A stretch of 64,000 bases of DNA from an uncultured Prevotellaceae bacterium (GTDB taxonomy: Bacteria > Bacteroidota > Bacteroidia > Bacteroidales > Bacteroidaceae), in the NCBI GenBank assembly GCA_902785945.1, contig CADAAR010000021.1, positions 1 to 64,000 on the forward strand. Direction: 5' to 3'. How positions within the stretch are numbered: the stretch's first letter is position 1; each line of letters begins with the position of its first letter. The notes below the pieces were generated by a model. That model was given only the letters and a program-made list of their open reading frames with translations, did not search any database and was not told where the DNA came from. Of this stretch, positions 25,461 through 34,122 are shown one piece after another. The position numbers were made by a program, and so were the translations under genes.

Positions 25461-26408
25461 TTAAAGTGGGTACTCCTCGAAGGCATAAAGGATGGTGGAG
25501 AGGTAACGCTCACCAGTGTCGGGCAGCAGCACCACAATCTTCTTTCCCTTGTTTTCGGGACGTTTGGCAACCTGAATGGCAGCATAGAGAGCTGCACCTG
25601 CAGAGATACCTACCAACAAGCCTTCGCTTTGGGCCACCTCACGACCTGTGCGGATGGCGTCGTCGTTCTCTACGTCAAACACCTCGTCGATAACGTTGGC
25701 ATCGTAGGTCTTGGGGATAAAACCGGCACCGATACCCTGAATTTTGTGGGGTCCGCTGGGTCGTCCGTTAAGAACGGCGCTTGATTTGGGCTCTACAGCG
25801 ATAATCTTCACGTTGGGATTCTGTTCCTTCAGATACTTACCTGTGCCTGAAATGGTACCGCCAGTGCCTACACCGCCGATGAAGATATCCACCTTACCGT
25901 CTGTGTCACGCCATATTTCAGGTCCTGTGGTGGCATAGTGCTTGGCAGGGTTAGCGCCATTCTCAAACTGCTGCAGGATGACGGCGCCGGGAATGGAGTC
26001 GCGCAACTGCTCGGCGGCGCGGATGGCACCTGGCATACCGTCCTTTCCTGATGTGAGGCGCACTTCGGCACCATAGGCCTTTACAAGGTTCCTGCGCTCC
26101 ACGCTCATGGTCTCAGGCATGGTAAGGATAAGGTGATAGCCCTTGACGGCAGATACCAGTGCCAGTCCTACGCCCGTATTACCGCTGGTGGGCTCGATGA
26201 TGGTGGCGCCGGGCTTCAGAATGCCCTTCGCCTCTGCGTCCTCAATCATCGCCAGTGCGATACGGTCCTTAACGCTACCGCCGGGGTTGAAAAACTCTAC
26301 TTTGGCAATCACGGGTGTCTCAAGACCCTTTGCCTGTGAATACTTGTTGAGCTCTAAGAGTGGGGTGTTGCCGACGAGCTCAGTCAGCTGCTTTGCAATT
26401 TTACTCAT
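25461..26408 (-). CDS. cysK: Cysteine synthase A (O-acetylserine sulfhydrylase)
   Basis: The 315-residue cytoplasmic PLP enzyme makes cysteine from O-acetylserine and sulfide. The PLP lysine is Lys47 in NPGGSVKDR. The substrate loop TSGNTGVGLA, the phosphate-binding GTGGTISGTGKYLK and the C-terminal SAGAALYAA and PDTGERYLST segments are all present. The length is normal. The gene is monocistronic, with its own promoter (26474-26505) and terminator. A tandem GTGAATA-type repeat lies between promoter and start. Confidence 0.95.
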   Translation of the reverse strand: MSKIAKQLTELVGNTPLLELNKYSQAKGLETPVIAKVEFFNPGGSVKDRIALAMIEDAEAKGILKPGATIIEPTSGNTGVGLALVSAVKGYHLILTMPETMSVERRNLVKAYGAEVRLTSGKDGMPGAIRAAEQLRDSIPGAVILQQFENGANPAKHYATTGPEIWRDTDGKVDIFIGGVGTGGTISGTGKYLKEQNPNVKIIAVEPKSSAVLNGRPSGPHKIQGIGAGFIPKTYDANVIDEVFDVENDDAIRTGREVAQSEGLLVGISAGAALYAAIQVAKRPENKGKKIVVLLPDTGERYLSTILYAFEEYPL

Positions 26409-26440
26409 AACCTTATCCTTTTTTAATATGTTAATAAATA

Positions 26441-26468
26441 CTATTTACTGTTCACTATTCACTTTCGA
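26441..26468. repeat. GTGAATA-type tandem repeat in cysK leader
   Basis: Plus-strand TTTACTGTTCACTATTCACT contains degenerate 7-9-mer copies of TTCACTA. It is the same type as repeats near 31460, 46060 and 54770. Confidence 0.6.
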
Positions 26469-26473
26469 TGGTG

Positions 26474-26505
26474 CAAAGGTACGGCAAAAATATGGTTCCG
26501 CCAAT
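26474..26505 (-). promoter_or_regulatory. Promoter of cysK
   Basis: Minus strand: ATTG (26502-26505), 20 bp, TACCTTTG (26474-26481). The leader is about 60 nt and includes the tandem repeat. An imperfect inverted repeat ATACCA-N6-TGGTAT lies further out at 26527-26544. Confidence 0.6.
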
Positions 26506-26610
26506 AACATGTTAGTGCTATTTCATATACCACATTTATGGTATTTTGCCACAAAAAGCTCTTTCACCTTATTTATATATAGAAAAAAGTGTGATAAAAA
26601 GTGTAAAACA

Positions 26611-26642
26611 TTTGGTTGTTTCAAGGAAAATTCCTACTTTTG
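26611..26642 (+). promoter_or_regulatory. Promoter of frr-rsgA
   Basis: TTTG (26611-26614), 20 bp, TACTTTTG (26635-26642): consensus match, 29 nt before the frr ATG at 26672. Confidence 0.75.
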
Positions 26643-26671
26643 TCAACAGAAAAATTTAAAACCATCAGTTT

Positions 26672-27232
26672 ATGTTAGACGTAAAGGAGACTTTAAAGAA
26701 GAGTGAAGAGAGAATGGAGATGGCAGCGCTGTACCTTGAGGAAGAATTGAATCGCATCCGCGCGGGTCGTGCTAACGTAGCTATTCTCGACGGTGTAAGG
26801 GTGGATTCCTACGGTAGTAAGGTACCCCTGAACCAAGTTGCAAACGTGAGCGTGCCTGATCCCCGTACCATCGCCATTAAGCCTTGGGACCCCAAGGAAA
26901 TCCGCAATATCGAGAAGGCCATTATGGATTCTGATGTGGGCATCACACCTGAGAACAATGGTGAGGTAATCCGCCTCAATATCCCTATCCCCACTGAGGA
27001 ACGCCGTCGTGACCTTACCAAACAGTGTGCCAAGATTGCTGAAAAAGCTAAGGTCGAAGTGCGCAATGTGCGTGGTGACATTAAGGATAAGCTTAAGAAG
27101 GCCATCAAGGACGGTCTCTCTGAGGACAACGAGAAGGATGCTGAGCTCGAACTGCAGAAGATCCACGACAAGTACATCAAGAAGATCGACGAGCTCATTA
27201 CCGCCAAGAACAAGGAAATTATGACCGTATAA
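26672..27232 (+). CDS. frr: Ribosome recycling factor
   Basis: The 186-residue cytoplasmic protein releases ribosomes from mRNA after termination together with EF-G. The family hallmarks [18 protein letters not shown], the hinge [12 protein letters not shown] and the basic RNA-facing helix [11 protein letters not shown] are present, and the length is typical (185). Its TAA overlaps the ATG of rsgA by one base (TAATG), so the two are translationally coupled. Confidence 0.97.
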   Translation: MLDVKETLKKSEERMEMAALYLEEELNRIRAGRANVAILDGVRVDSYGSKVPLNQVANVSVPDPRTIAIKPWDPKEIRNIEKAIMDSDVGITPENNGEVIRLNIPIPTEERRRDLTKQCAKIAEKAKVEVRNVRGDIKDKLKKAIKDGLSEDNEKDAELELQKIHDKYIKKIDELITAKNKEIMTV

Positions 27233-28152
27233 TGCACGGTCTTGTAATAAAAAATACAGGAAGCTGGTACACCGTTCTTACGGACGATGGCCAGCTTCTT
27301 GAGTGTAAGGTCAAGGGTAATTTCCGTATCAAAGGTATCCGAAGTACCAATCCTGTGGCTGTAGGTGACGGCGTTACGGTAAATAGCGAAGGCTGGATTA
27401 TCGACATCGATGACCGTCGTAACTACATTATTCGAAAGAGTATCAATCTCTCCAAGCAGAGTCATATCATCGCTGCTAATGTTGACCAGGCTTTGCTCGT
27501 GGTTACTGTCAACTATCCACAGACCTCCACCACCTTCATCGATCGCTTCCTCGCCTCTGCCGAAGCTTATCGTGTACCGGTGATACTGGTGTTTAACAAG
27601 ACCGACCTTCTTGATGCCGATGAGGCCCGTTACCAGCAGATGCTTATTGCCCTCTACGAAACCATTGGCTACCAGTGTAGCACTATCTCTGCAGAGACGG
27701 GTGAAGGCGTTGAAGAGTTAAAAAAATTACTGCCTGGAAAGATGACTCTCCTCAGCGGTAATAGTGGGGTGGGGAAATCCACTCTTATCAATCGTTTGGT
27801 GCCAGGTGTCAACCTCCGTACAGCCGAAATATCTGATGCTCACAATGCCGGTCAGCACACCACGACCTTCTCTGAGATGATACCCTTGGAGGGTGGAGGA
27901 TGGCTAGTGGATACCCCCGGTATCAAAGGCTTTGGTACTTTTGATATGGAACCTGAAGAACTGACAAGTTATTTCAAGGAGATCTTCCACTTTTCCAAGG
28001 ATTGTCGTTTTTCCAACTGCACCCATACCCACGAACCAGGTTGTGCCGTACTAAAGGCTTTGGAAGACCATTACATCGCCCAGAGTCGTTACCAGTCCTA
28101 CCTCAGTATGCTCGAGGATAAAGATCAGGGCAAGTACCGTGAGGCTTTCTAA
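27232..28152 (+). CDS. rsgA: Ribosome small subunit biogenesis GTPase RsgA
   Basis: The 306-residue GTPase checks late 30S subunit maturation. It has the N-terminal OB-fold, a circularly permuted GTPase domain (NKTD first, then the P-loop GNSGVGKST and DTPG) and a C-terminal zinc knuckle with [14 protein letters not shown]. Pairing with frr makes a small translation operon. No terminator is clear after the stop. Confidence 0.95.
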   Translation: MHGLVIKNTGSWYTVLTDDGQLLECKVKGNFRIKGIRSTNPVAVGDGVTVNSEGWIIDIDDRRNYIIRKSINLSKQSHIIAANVDQALLVVTVNYPQTSTTFIDRFLASAEAYRVPVILVFNKTDLLDADEARYQQMLIALYETIGYQCSTISAETGEGVEELKKLLPGKMTLLSGNSGVGKSTLINRLVPGVNLRTAEISDAHNAGQHTTTFSEMIPLEGGGWLVDTPGIKGFGTFDMEPEELTSYFKEIFHFSKDCRFSNCTHTHEPGCAVLKALEDHYIAQSRYQSYLSMLEDKDQGKYREAF

Positions 28153-28202
28153 CGACAAGGTGTCAGGTGTTAAATTATTATAAATTAGACATAGATGGTT
28201 TT

Positions 28203-28210
28203 TACTTTTG
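28203..28210 (+). promoter_or_regulatory. Possible -7 box for oxidoreductase/GH9 operon
   Basis: TACTTTTG matches TAnnTTTG, 45 nt before the ATG at 28256. No -33 element is visible, so read-through from rsgA is an alternative. Confidence 0.35.
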
Positions 28211-28255
28211 AGGGTTAGACTTTGTCTAAAGATTAACCAACTAAAAACGGAATGT

Positions 28256-29239
28256 ATGATAAACGACGGACAGCTACGCGTCGGAATTATTGGAGCGGGA
28301 TGGATAGCTGAAAAGGCTGCCATTACGCTAGATGGTCTTGCTAACTGCGAGGCTTATGCTATTGCGTCGCGTTCAAAAGAGAAGGCTGAAGCCTTTGCTG
28401 AGAAATGGAAAATAAGGAAGGCTTATGGCTCCTACAGTGAGCTGATAGCCGACCCGAGTGTTGATCTGGTATATGTAGCCACGCCACATTCACATCATTA
28501 CGATGTGACACGTGAGGCCCTTTTGGCTGGTAAACCCTGTTTGGTGGAGAAGGCTTTTATGGCCAATCTTCGGCAGGCAAAGGAGATTGTAGAACTGGCC
28601 CGCGAACGCAAGGTGTTTCTGGCTGAGGCCATTTGGACACGTTATCAACCGGTGGTAAAGATGATGCGTGACCTCATCAGCAGTCGTATCGGCACGCCTC
28701 GTTTGGTAACTGCCACCTTGGGCTATTCCATGGGTGATAAACCTCGCATTATGCGCGCTGACCTTTGTGGAGGTGCCTTGCTCGATCTTGGCGTATATGC
28801 CCTGAATTTCGTGAGAATGTTTTTCGATGCCGACATTGTGAGTATCACGAGCCAGTGCGTGAAGAGCCAGACAGGCATGGATCTGACCAATGCCATGACG
28901 TTGGTGTTGAGCGATGGCGTGTTGTGTAATCTGCAGTCGAGTGCCGCTTGTGTGGGCGATAATATCGGCGTGATAGCCGGAACGGATGGTAATCTGATTG
29001 TCGACAATATCAACAATCCTCAGAAGATTACGGTCAACGGGCCTGATCGCACGTATATCGAGACTATTCGCGTGCCGCAGCAGATTACGGGCTATGAGTA
29101 TCAGTTTATCGCTTGTCGTCAGGCACTGATCGACGGTCTTTTGGAGCCCAAGGAGATGCCTCTCGAAGAGACCCTTTATATCATGGAACTGATGGACGGT
29201 TTGAGAAAGGATTGGGGCGTGAAATATCCGATGGATTAA
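28256..29239 (+). CDS. Gfo/Idh/MocA family oxidoreductase
   Basis: The 327-residue protein has the N-terminal Rossmann loop GIIGAGWIAE, the family segment VYVATPHSHHYD with the cofactor-side residues, and EKAFMANLRQAKEI, where the Lys matches the catalytic Lys of the EKP motif (here EKA). The C-terminal alpha/beta substrate domain follows. Such enzymes oxidise or reduce sugars and inositols with NAD(P); the substrate is unknown. The ATG at 28256 precedes the Rossmann strand. It starts a run of five closely spaced genes through the TonB barrel (11, 3, 24 and 12 bp gaps). Confidence 0.85.
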   Translation: MINDGQLRVGIIGAGWIAEKAAITLDGLANCEAYAIASRSKEKAEAFAEKWKIRKAYGSYSELIADPSVDLVYVATPHSHHYDVTREALLAGKPCLVEKAFMANLRQAKEIVELARERKVFLAEAIWTRYQPVVKMMRDLISSRIGTPRLVTATLGYSMGDKPRIMRADLCGGALLDLGVYALNFVRMFFDADIVSITSQCVKSQTGMDLTNAMTLVLSDGVLCNLQSSAACVGDNIGVIAGTDGNLIVDNINNPQKITVNGPDRTYIETIRVPQQITGYEYQFIACRQALIDGLLEPKEMPLEETLYIMELMDGLRKDWGVKYPMD

Positions 29240-29250
29240 ATTTTTAAGTT

Positions 29251-30267
29251 ATGAAGATATTACTGATAGGAGGAACGGGCACGATTAGCAGTGCTATCAC
29301 ACGACAGTTGGCAGAAAGTGGTCACGAACTGTGGGTGTTGAACCGAGGTAACCGCAAGAACGAAGTGCCGGCAGGTGTCCGACAGGTGATTTGCGATATT
29401 AATGACGAGGCAGAAGTGTTGCGACAAACGGGCGATCAGGTGTTTGATGCCGTCTGCGAGTTTATTGGCTTTCTGCCCTCACAGGTAGAACGTGACATCC
29501 GTCTTTTTTGCGGTCGTACGCGCCAGTATGTCTATATCAGTTCAGCCTCTGCTTATAATAAACCCGCTGCCAGCCATGTCATCACCGAAGGCACGGCCTT
29601 GGCTAATCCTTATTGGGAATACTCACGCAATAAGATTGCCTGTGAGGAATTATTAATGAAGACATACCGTGAAGAGGGTTTCCCGGTGACCATTGTCCGT
29701 CCGAGCCATACCTATTGTGAACGGAGCGTGCCAGTGAGTGTGCATGGTCCTAAAGGCAGTTGGCAGGTACTCAAACGCATGCTGGAGGGTAAGCCTGTGC
29801 TGATACAGGGCGATGGCAGCTCGTTGTGGACACTGACCTGGAATGAGGATTTTGCCCGCGGTTTTATCGGCCTGTTAGGAAATCCGAAGGCTATTGGTGA
29901 GGCGTTCCAGATTATGAGTGATGAACAGTTGACATGGAATCAGATATACCAGAGTGTTGCCAATGTATTAGGTGTAACTTTCAAGCCTTATTACGCATCG
30001 TCTGATTTCTTGGCAGCTGTTTCTCCCAAGGAATATGATTTTACAGGGAATCTGTTGGGCGACAAATCGGTGACTGTTGTCTTCGATTGTACCAAACTGA
30101 AGCGGGCGGTACCGGGTTTCTGTGCCACCACCCGTTTTGATGAAGGGGTGCGTCGCTGCGTGGATTATCTCATGAGCCATCCTGAACTGCAGGTGGAAGA
30201 TCCTGAGTTTGACGCATGGTGTGATATTGTGATTGCAACATTGGAAAAAGCTAAAGAATGGATATAA
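29251..30267 (+). CDS. NAD-dependent epimerase/dehydratase (extended SDR)
   Basis: The 338-residue cytoplasmic protein has the SDR cofactor loop GGTGTISSAI, a Ser in YISSASAY, and the catalytic YSRNK (Y-x3-K) at about residue 125. The C-terminal part has a substrate region with WTLTWNEDFARGF. The closest style is the atypical SDRs related to isoflavone reductase/CSP41; the substrate is not evident. It lies between two other oxidoreductases, so a shared sugar or aldehyde pathway is plausible. Confidence 0.8.
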   Translation: MKILLIGGTGTISSAITRQLAESGHELWVLNRGNRKNEVPAGVRQVICDINDEAEVLRQTGDQVFDAVCEFIGFLPSQVERDIRLFCGRTRQYVYISSASAYNKPAASHVITEGTALANPYWEYSRNKIACEELLMKTYREEGFPVTIVRPSHTYCERSVPVSVHGPKGSWQVLKRMLEGKPVLIQGDGSSLWTLTWNEDFARGFIGLLGNPKAIGEAFQIMSDEQLTWNQIYQSVANVLGVTFKPYYASSDFLAAVSPKEYDFTGNLLGDKSVTVVFDCTKLKRAVPGFCATTRFDEGVRRCVDYLMSHPELQVEDPEFDAWCDIVIATLEKAKEWI

Positions 30268-30270
30268 AAT

Positions 30271-31458
30271 ATGAAGGATTTTAATTATTATGCACCGACT
30301 GAGGTGGTGTTTGGCGAACAGAGTGAAGAGCAGGTTGCCCTGCTAGTGAAGAAATATTGTGGCACGAAAGTGCTGGTCCATTATGGTGGTCAGAGTGCTG
30401 TGCGCTCTGGCTTGCTTGATAAGATATGCGGTATCCTTCAAGAGGGTGGCATTCCTTTTGTGAAGTTGGGTGGTGTGGTCCCCAATCCCCGTCTCTCACT
30501 GGCACATGAGGGTATTGCCCTTTGTCGTCAGGAGGGTGTTGACTTTATTCTTGCCGTAGGCGGTGGCAGTGTGATCGACTCTGCTAAGTGCATTGCCTAT
30601 GGTGTTGGCTATGATGGTGATGTGTGGGATTTCTATCTGGGTAAGGCAGAGCCGAAATGTATGCTCCCTGTGGCCTCGGTGCTGACAATCCCTGCTGCTG
30701 GTAGTGAGATGAGTGAGGCGAGTGTCATCACCAATGAGAATGGTGACGTGAAACTGGGTTATTCCAATAATATGTCTCGTCCTAAGTTCACTATCATGAA
30801 TCCCCGTCGTACCTTCACGCTGCCTCCTTATCAGACGGCTGCCGGTGTGACCGACATGATGATGCACACCATGGAGCGTTATTTCACCAAAGATGATGAT
30901 ATGGATCTGACCACCGATCTGGCTGAGGCTGTATTGCGCAGGATGAAGACGGCTGTGTTCGAGGTGCTGAAGAATCCTGAAGACTATCGTCACCGTGCCC
31001 AGATTATGTGGGGTGGTAGCGTGGCCCACAACGGACTCACGGGTTGTGGTGTTAGCGACGATTGGGCCACCCATCAGCTGGAGCATGAGCTCAGTGGTAT
31101 GTTTGATGTGACACATGGTGCAGGTCTGGCTGCCATCTGGCCGAGTTGGGCCCGTTATGTGATGCATGAGAACCTGAGCCGTTTTGTGCGCTTCGCCGTG
31201 AACGTGATGGATGTGCCCAACGACTTCACCGATCCTGAAGGTACGGCCCTGAAGGGTATCGAGGCCATGGAGCGTTTCTATCATGCCATTGGTATGCCTA
31301 TTAATATCAAAGAACTTATTGGTCGCGACATTACCGATGAGGAAATCAAGGAGATGACCCGTAAGTGTAGTCGTGACTTTACATCGGCTTGTGGCTGTCT
31401 GAAAGTGCTGAAGGCCGATGATATGGAAGCAATCTACAAGATGGCCAGGGGAAAGTGA
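30271..31458 (+). CDS. Iron-containing alcohol dehydrogenase (YqhD/butanol dehydrogenase-like)
   Basis: The 395-residue group III alcohol dehydrogenase has the NAD(P) segment GGGSVIDSAKCIAYG, the family block PAAGSEMSEASVITNE, an Asp metal ligand (about residue 200) and the His cluster HQLEHELSGMFDVTHGAGLA. YqhD-type enzymes reduce aldehydes with NADPH. It starts 3 bp after the SDR gene. It could in principle reduce L-lactaldehyde made by rhaD, but nothing ties it to that operon. Confidence 0.88.
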   Translation: MKDFNYYAPTEVVFGEQSEEQVALLVKKYCGTKVLVHYGGQSAVRSGLLDKICGILQEGGIPFVKLGGVVPNPRLSLAHEGIALCRQEGVDFILAVGGGSVIDSAKCIAYGVGYDGDVWDFYLGKAEPKCMLPVASVLTIPAAGSEMSEASVITNENGDVKLGYSNNMSRPKFTIMNPRRTFTLPPYQTAAGVTDMMMHTMERYFTKDDDMDLTTDLAEAVLRRMKTAVFEVLKNPEDYRHRAQIMWGGSVAHNGLTGCGVSDDWATHQLEHELSGMFDVTHGAGLAAIWPSWARYVMHENLSRFVRFAVNVMDVPNDFTDPEGTALKGIEAMERFYHAIGMPINIKELIGRDITDEEIKEMTRKCSRDFTSACGCLKVLKADDMEAIYKMARGK

Positions 31459-31487
31459 ACAGTGAATAATGAAAAGTGGAAAATGAA
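31456..31487. repeat. GTGAATA-type tandem repeat at ADH/GH9 border
   Basis: AGTGAACAGTGAATAATGAAAAGTGG shows degenerate copies of a GTGAAtA unit. The repeat supplies the TGA stop of the upstream dehydrogenase and an in-frame GTG upstream of the GH9 ATG. Confidence 0.6.
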
Positions 31488-34110
31488 GAAGGTAGTAGTT
31501 TTATTCTCAGTCTTGCTGGCGATGCCGGCGATGAGTCAGAACCTGCAACTCAACGACCGCGAGTATTTTGAGCGTCAGGGTGTCAACGTGCTGGTGTTCA
31601 GCAATAGTTTCAACGGCGGTTTCAATGACGAGAAGAACTCAGGCATTGAGATTATCCATCATGGTGTACGTACCGTACAAGGTGGCGCCGTGCGTCTGAA
31701 CAATACTCCTGAGCAGTGGGACCTCGTACCCAAGATGACCAACCGAAAGGTGGACCGCGAGAAGGGTAGTATCGAGGTAGGTATGCGTTACGATGACTAC
31801 GACTTCGACAGCCGCGTGGTAGTTACCGCCAAGGGCCAGGCCGTAGAAATAGCCGTTTATTTGGATAAGCCTGTGCCGGAGAAGATAGCAGGCGAGGCAG
31901 GCTTTAACATCGAGTTCCTGCCTTCGCAGTATTGGCTGAAGACCTTCCTCATGGATGGACGCTTGAACCGTTTTCCCCGTTATGCCACCAGTCAGACCAT
32001 TACGCGTCCCAATAGCGAGAAGCCCCGTCAGTTCAAGGGTTTCAAGACCTATGATGACCGTGGCACCGACCGTTTCGTCGATCCACTGCCTTTAGAGACT
32101 GGTCACCAGTTCATCGTAGCTACCGACGACCCCAGTCGGATGATAAAAATCACCAGCGACGATGCTGAACTGAAACTCTTCGACGGCCGTATGCTGGCGC
32201 AGAACGGTTGGTTCGTGCTGCGCAGTGTGTTGCCGATAGGCAAGACGGGCAAGGTGGTAACCTGGACTGTAGAGCCACATGCCATCCCCAATTGGATTCG
32301 CGAGCCTAACATCGGCTTCTCGCAGGTCGGTTATATCCCTGAGCAGCCGAAGGTGGCTGTTATCGAGCTCGATAAGCAAGACAAGCCGCAGGCTACTGCC
32401 ACGCTGATGCGTATCAAGGCCGATGGTACAACGGAGCAGGCCTTCAAGGGTGATGTCAAGTCATGGGGAGATTATTTCAAATATAACTATGTGAAGTTTG
32501 ACTTCTCGAGCGTGAAAGAGCCTGGCGTCTATTACATCCAGTATGGCAACACCAAGTCAAACGACTTCCTCATCGATGCCCATGTCTATGATAAGATCAC
32601 CGATGCCACCACCGACGTGTGGGTGCCCATCCACATGAACCACATGTACGTGACCGAAGGCTATCGCACCTGGCACGGCGAACCCTTCAAGGAAGGATAT
32701 CTGCAGGCTCCTGAGAGCGACCATTTCGACCTGCACCGACAGGGACCGAACACCGATACGAAATACAAGCCCTTGGAACTCATCCCCGGACTGAACGTCG
32801 GCGGATTCTTCGATGCCGGTGACTTCGACATCGAAACGGGCTCGAATGTGAGCGTGGTGCAGAACTTCATCCGTACGTGGGAACTCTTCAAGCCCCAGCG
32901 CGACGAGACCTTCGTCAGTCAGAAGCAGCGCTATGTGGACCTCCACCGGCCGGATGGCGTGCCCGATATCCTGCAGTTCATCGAGCATGGAACCCTGAAC
33001 CTCGTGGCCCAGGCCGAGCAGATCGGACACATGGCCTCGACGCTCTCGAACTCCATCCTCGACAACTACCATCATCTGGGTGATGCCGCCTCGATTACCG
33101 ACGGGCTGCACTACGACCCTTCGCTGAAGCCTTATGAGGTGAGTGCCGATGGCAAGCGCTCGGGTACGCCCGATGACATGTGGGCCTTCACCAACCGCAA
33201 CCCGAGCCTCGACTTCCAGGCCGCTACGATGTTTGCTGCGGCCAGTCGTGCACTCAAGGGCTATAACGATGATCTGGCCCAGCGAGCCCTTACCCAGTCG
33301 AAACGACTCATGCAGGAGGCCACCGAGCTGATGAACCAGCGACGCGGCCCTCGTGCTGATGCGCAGGCACAGGCCGATGCCAACTGGCTTACTGGCACTG
33401 GCGATGGCAATGCCGACCAAAACAATCAGACGAACAACCGCCGTCGTATCAATGCTCAGCAGGGGCGTCGTAATAACCGCGGCGATCTCGGTACGAATCT
33501 GCAGCTCTATGCTGCCACGAAGGAGACCCAATATCGCGAGCGTTTCCTGGAGCAGATATGGGAGGCCCTCGACCGTAATGTGTCTGGTACCATGCAGACG
33601 GCTCTCGATGCCGTACCTTATATGGATGCCGCCTACAAGCAGAAACTGCGTCCCTATGTGGAGAAATACAATGCCTATATCAAGGATTTCGACACCCAGA
33701 ACCCCTACGGCGTGCCCATCGGCCTTGGTAACTGGGCTGGCGTGAATGCCGTGCTAAACTTCGGCATCACTGTCAACTACGCTCATATCTACTTCCCCGA
33801 CATTATCGCTAAGGACGAGGTTTATCGTGTGAGCAACTGGCTCTACGGGTGTCATCCCTATCATAATTACTCGTTCGTGGCGGTGGTGGGCGCCACCCGT
33901 CCCAAGCAGGTGTTCTACGGCAACAACCGTGCTGACTTCTCGGCTATCCCGGGTAATGTAGCTCCTGGCTTGCTCTTCCGTAAGCCTGACCATTTCGAGA
34001 ACTACGACGACTGGCCCTTCCTCTGGGGACAGAATGAGGGCACCATCGCTGGCAACACACAGTATATCATTTTCGGCTCCGCGCTGAAAAACATTGTATC
34101 AACAAAATAA
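31483..34110 (+). CDS. Glycoside hydrolase family 9 (endoglucanase-like)
   Basis: The 875-residue exported protein has a signal peptide (1-19), an N-terminal beta-rich region, a CelD_N-type immunoglobulin-like domain (about 270-365, VGYIPEQPKVAVIEL) and a GH9 (alpha/alpha)6 catalytic domain. The catalytic base Asp pair is in FFDAGDFD and the acid Glu is probably in WGQNEGTIAGN near the C-terminus. GH9 enzymes cut beta-1,4-glucans with inversion. About residues 625-670 form a Gln/Asn/Arg-rich insert unusual for the barrel. I chose the ATG at 31483; an in-frame GTG at 31462 adds seven residues encoded by the tandem repeat. Confidence 0.85.
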   Translation: MKKVVVLFSVLLAMPAMSQNLQLNDREYFERQGVNVLVFSNSFNGGFNDEKNSGIEIIHHGVRTVQGGAVRLNNTPEQWDLVPKMTNRKVDREKGSIEVGMRYDDYDFDSRVVVTAKGQAVEIAVYLDKPVPEKIAGEAGFNIEFLPSQYWLKTFLMDGRLNRFPRYATSQTITRPNSEKPRQFKGFKTYDDRGTDRFVDPLPLETGHQFIVATDDPSRMIKITSDDAELKLFDGRMLAQNGWFVLRSVLPIGKTGKVVTWTVEPHAIPNWIREPNIGFSQVGYIPEQPKVAVIELDKQDKPQATATLMRIKADGTTEQAFKGDVKSWGDYFKYNYVKFDFSSVKEPGVYYIQYGNTKSNDFLIDAHVYDKITDATTDVWVPIHMNHMYVTEGYRTWHGEPFKEGYLQAPESDHFDLHRQGPNTDTKYKPLELIPGLNVGGFFDAGDFDIETGSNVSVVQNFIRTWELFKPQRDETFVSQKQRYVDLHRPDGVPDILQFIEHGTLNLVAQAEQIGHMASTLSNSILDNYHHLGDAASITDGLHYDPSLKPYEVSADGKRSGTPDDMWAFTNRNPSLDFQAATMFAAASRALKGYNDDLAQRALTQSKRLMQEATELMNQRRGPRADAQAQADANWLTGTGDGNADQNNQTNNRRRINAQQGRRNNRGDLGTNLQLYAATKETQYRERFLEQIWEALDRNVSGTMQTALDAVPYMDAAYKQKLRPYVEKYNAYIKDFDTQNPYGVPIGLGNWAGVNAVLNFGITVNYAHIYFPDIIAKDEVYRVSNWLYGCHPYHNYSFVAVVGATRPKQVFYGNNRADFSAIPGNVAPGLLFRKPDHFENYDDWPFLWGQNEGTIAGNTQYIIFGSALKNIVSTK

Positions 34111-34122
34111 AATCACACACAA

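Noticed and set aside
32557-33531. 324-codon open frame on the minus strand
   Set aside because: Antisense to GH9 with no recognisable protein features.
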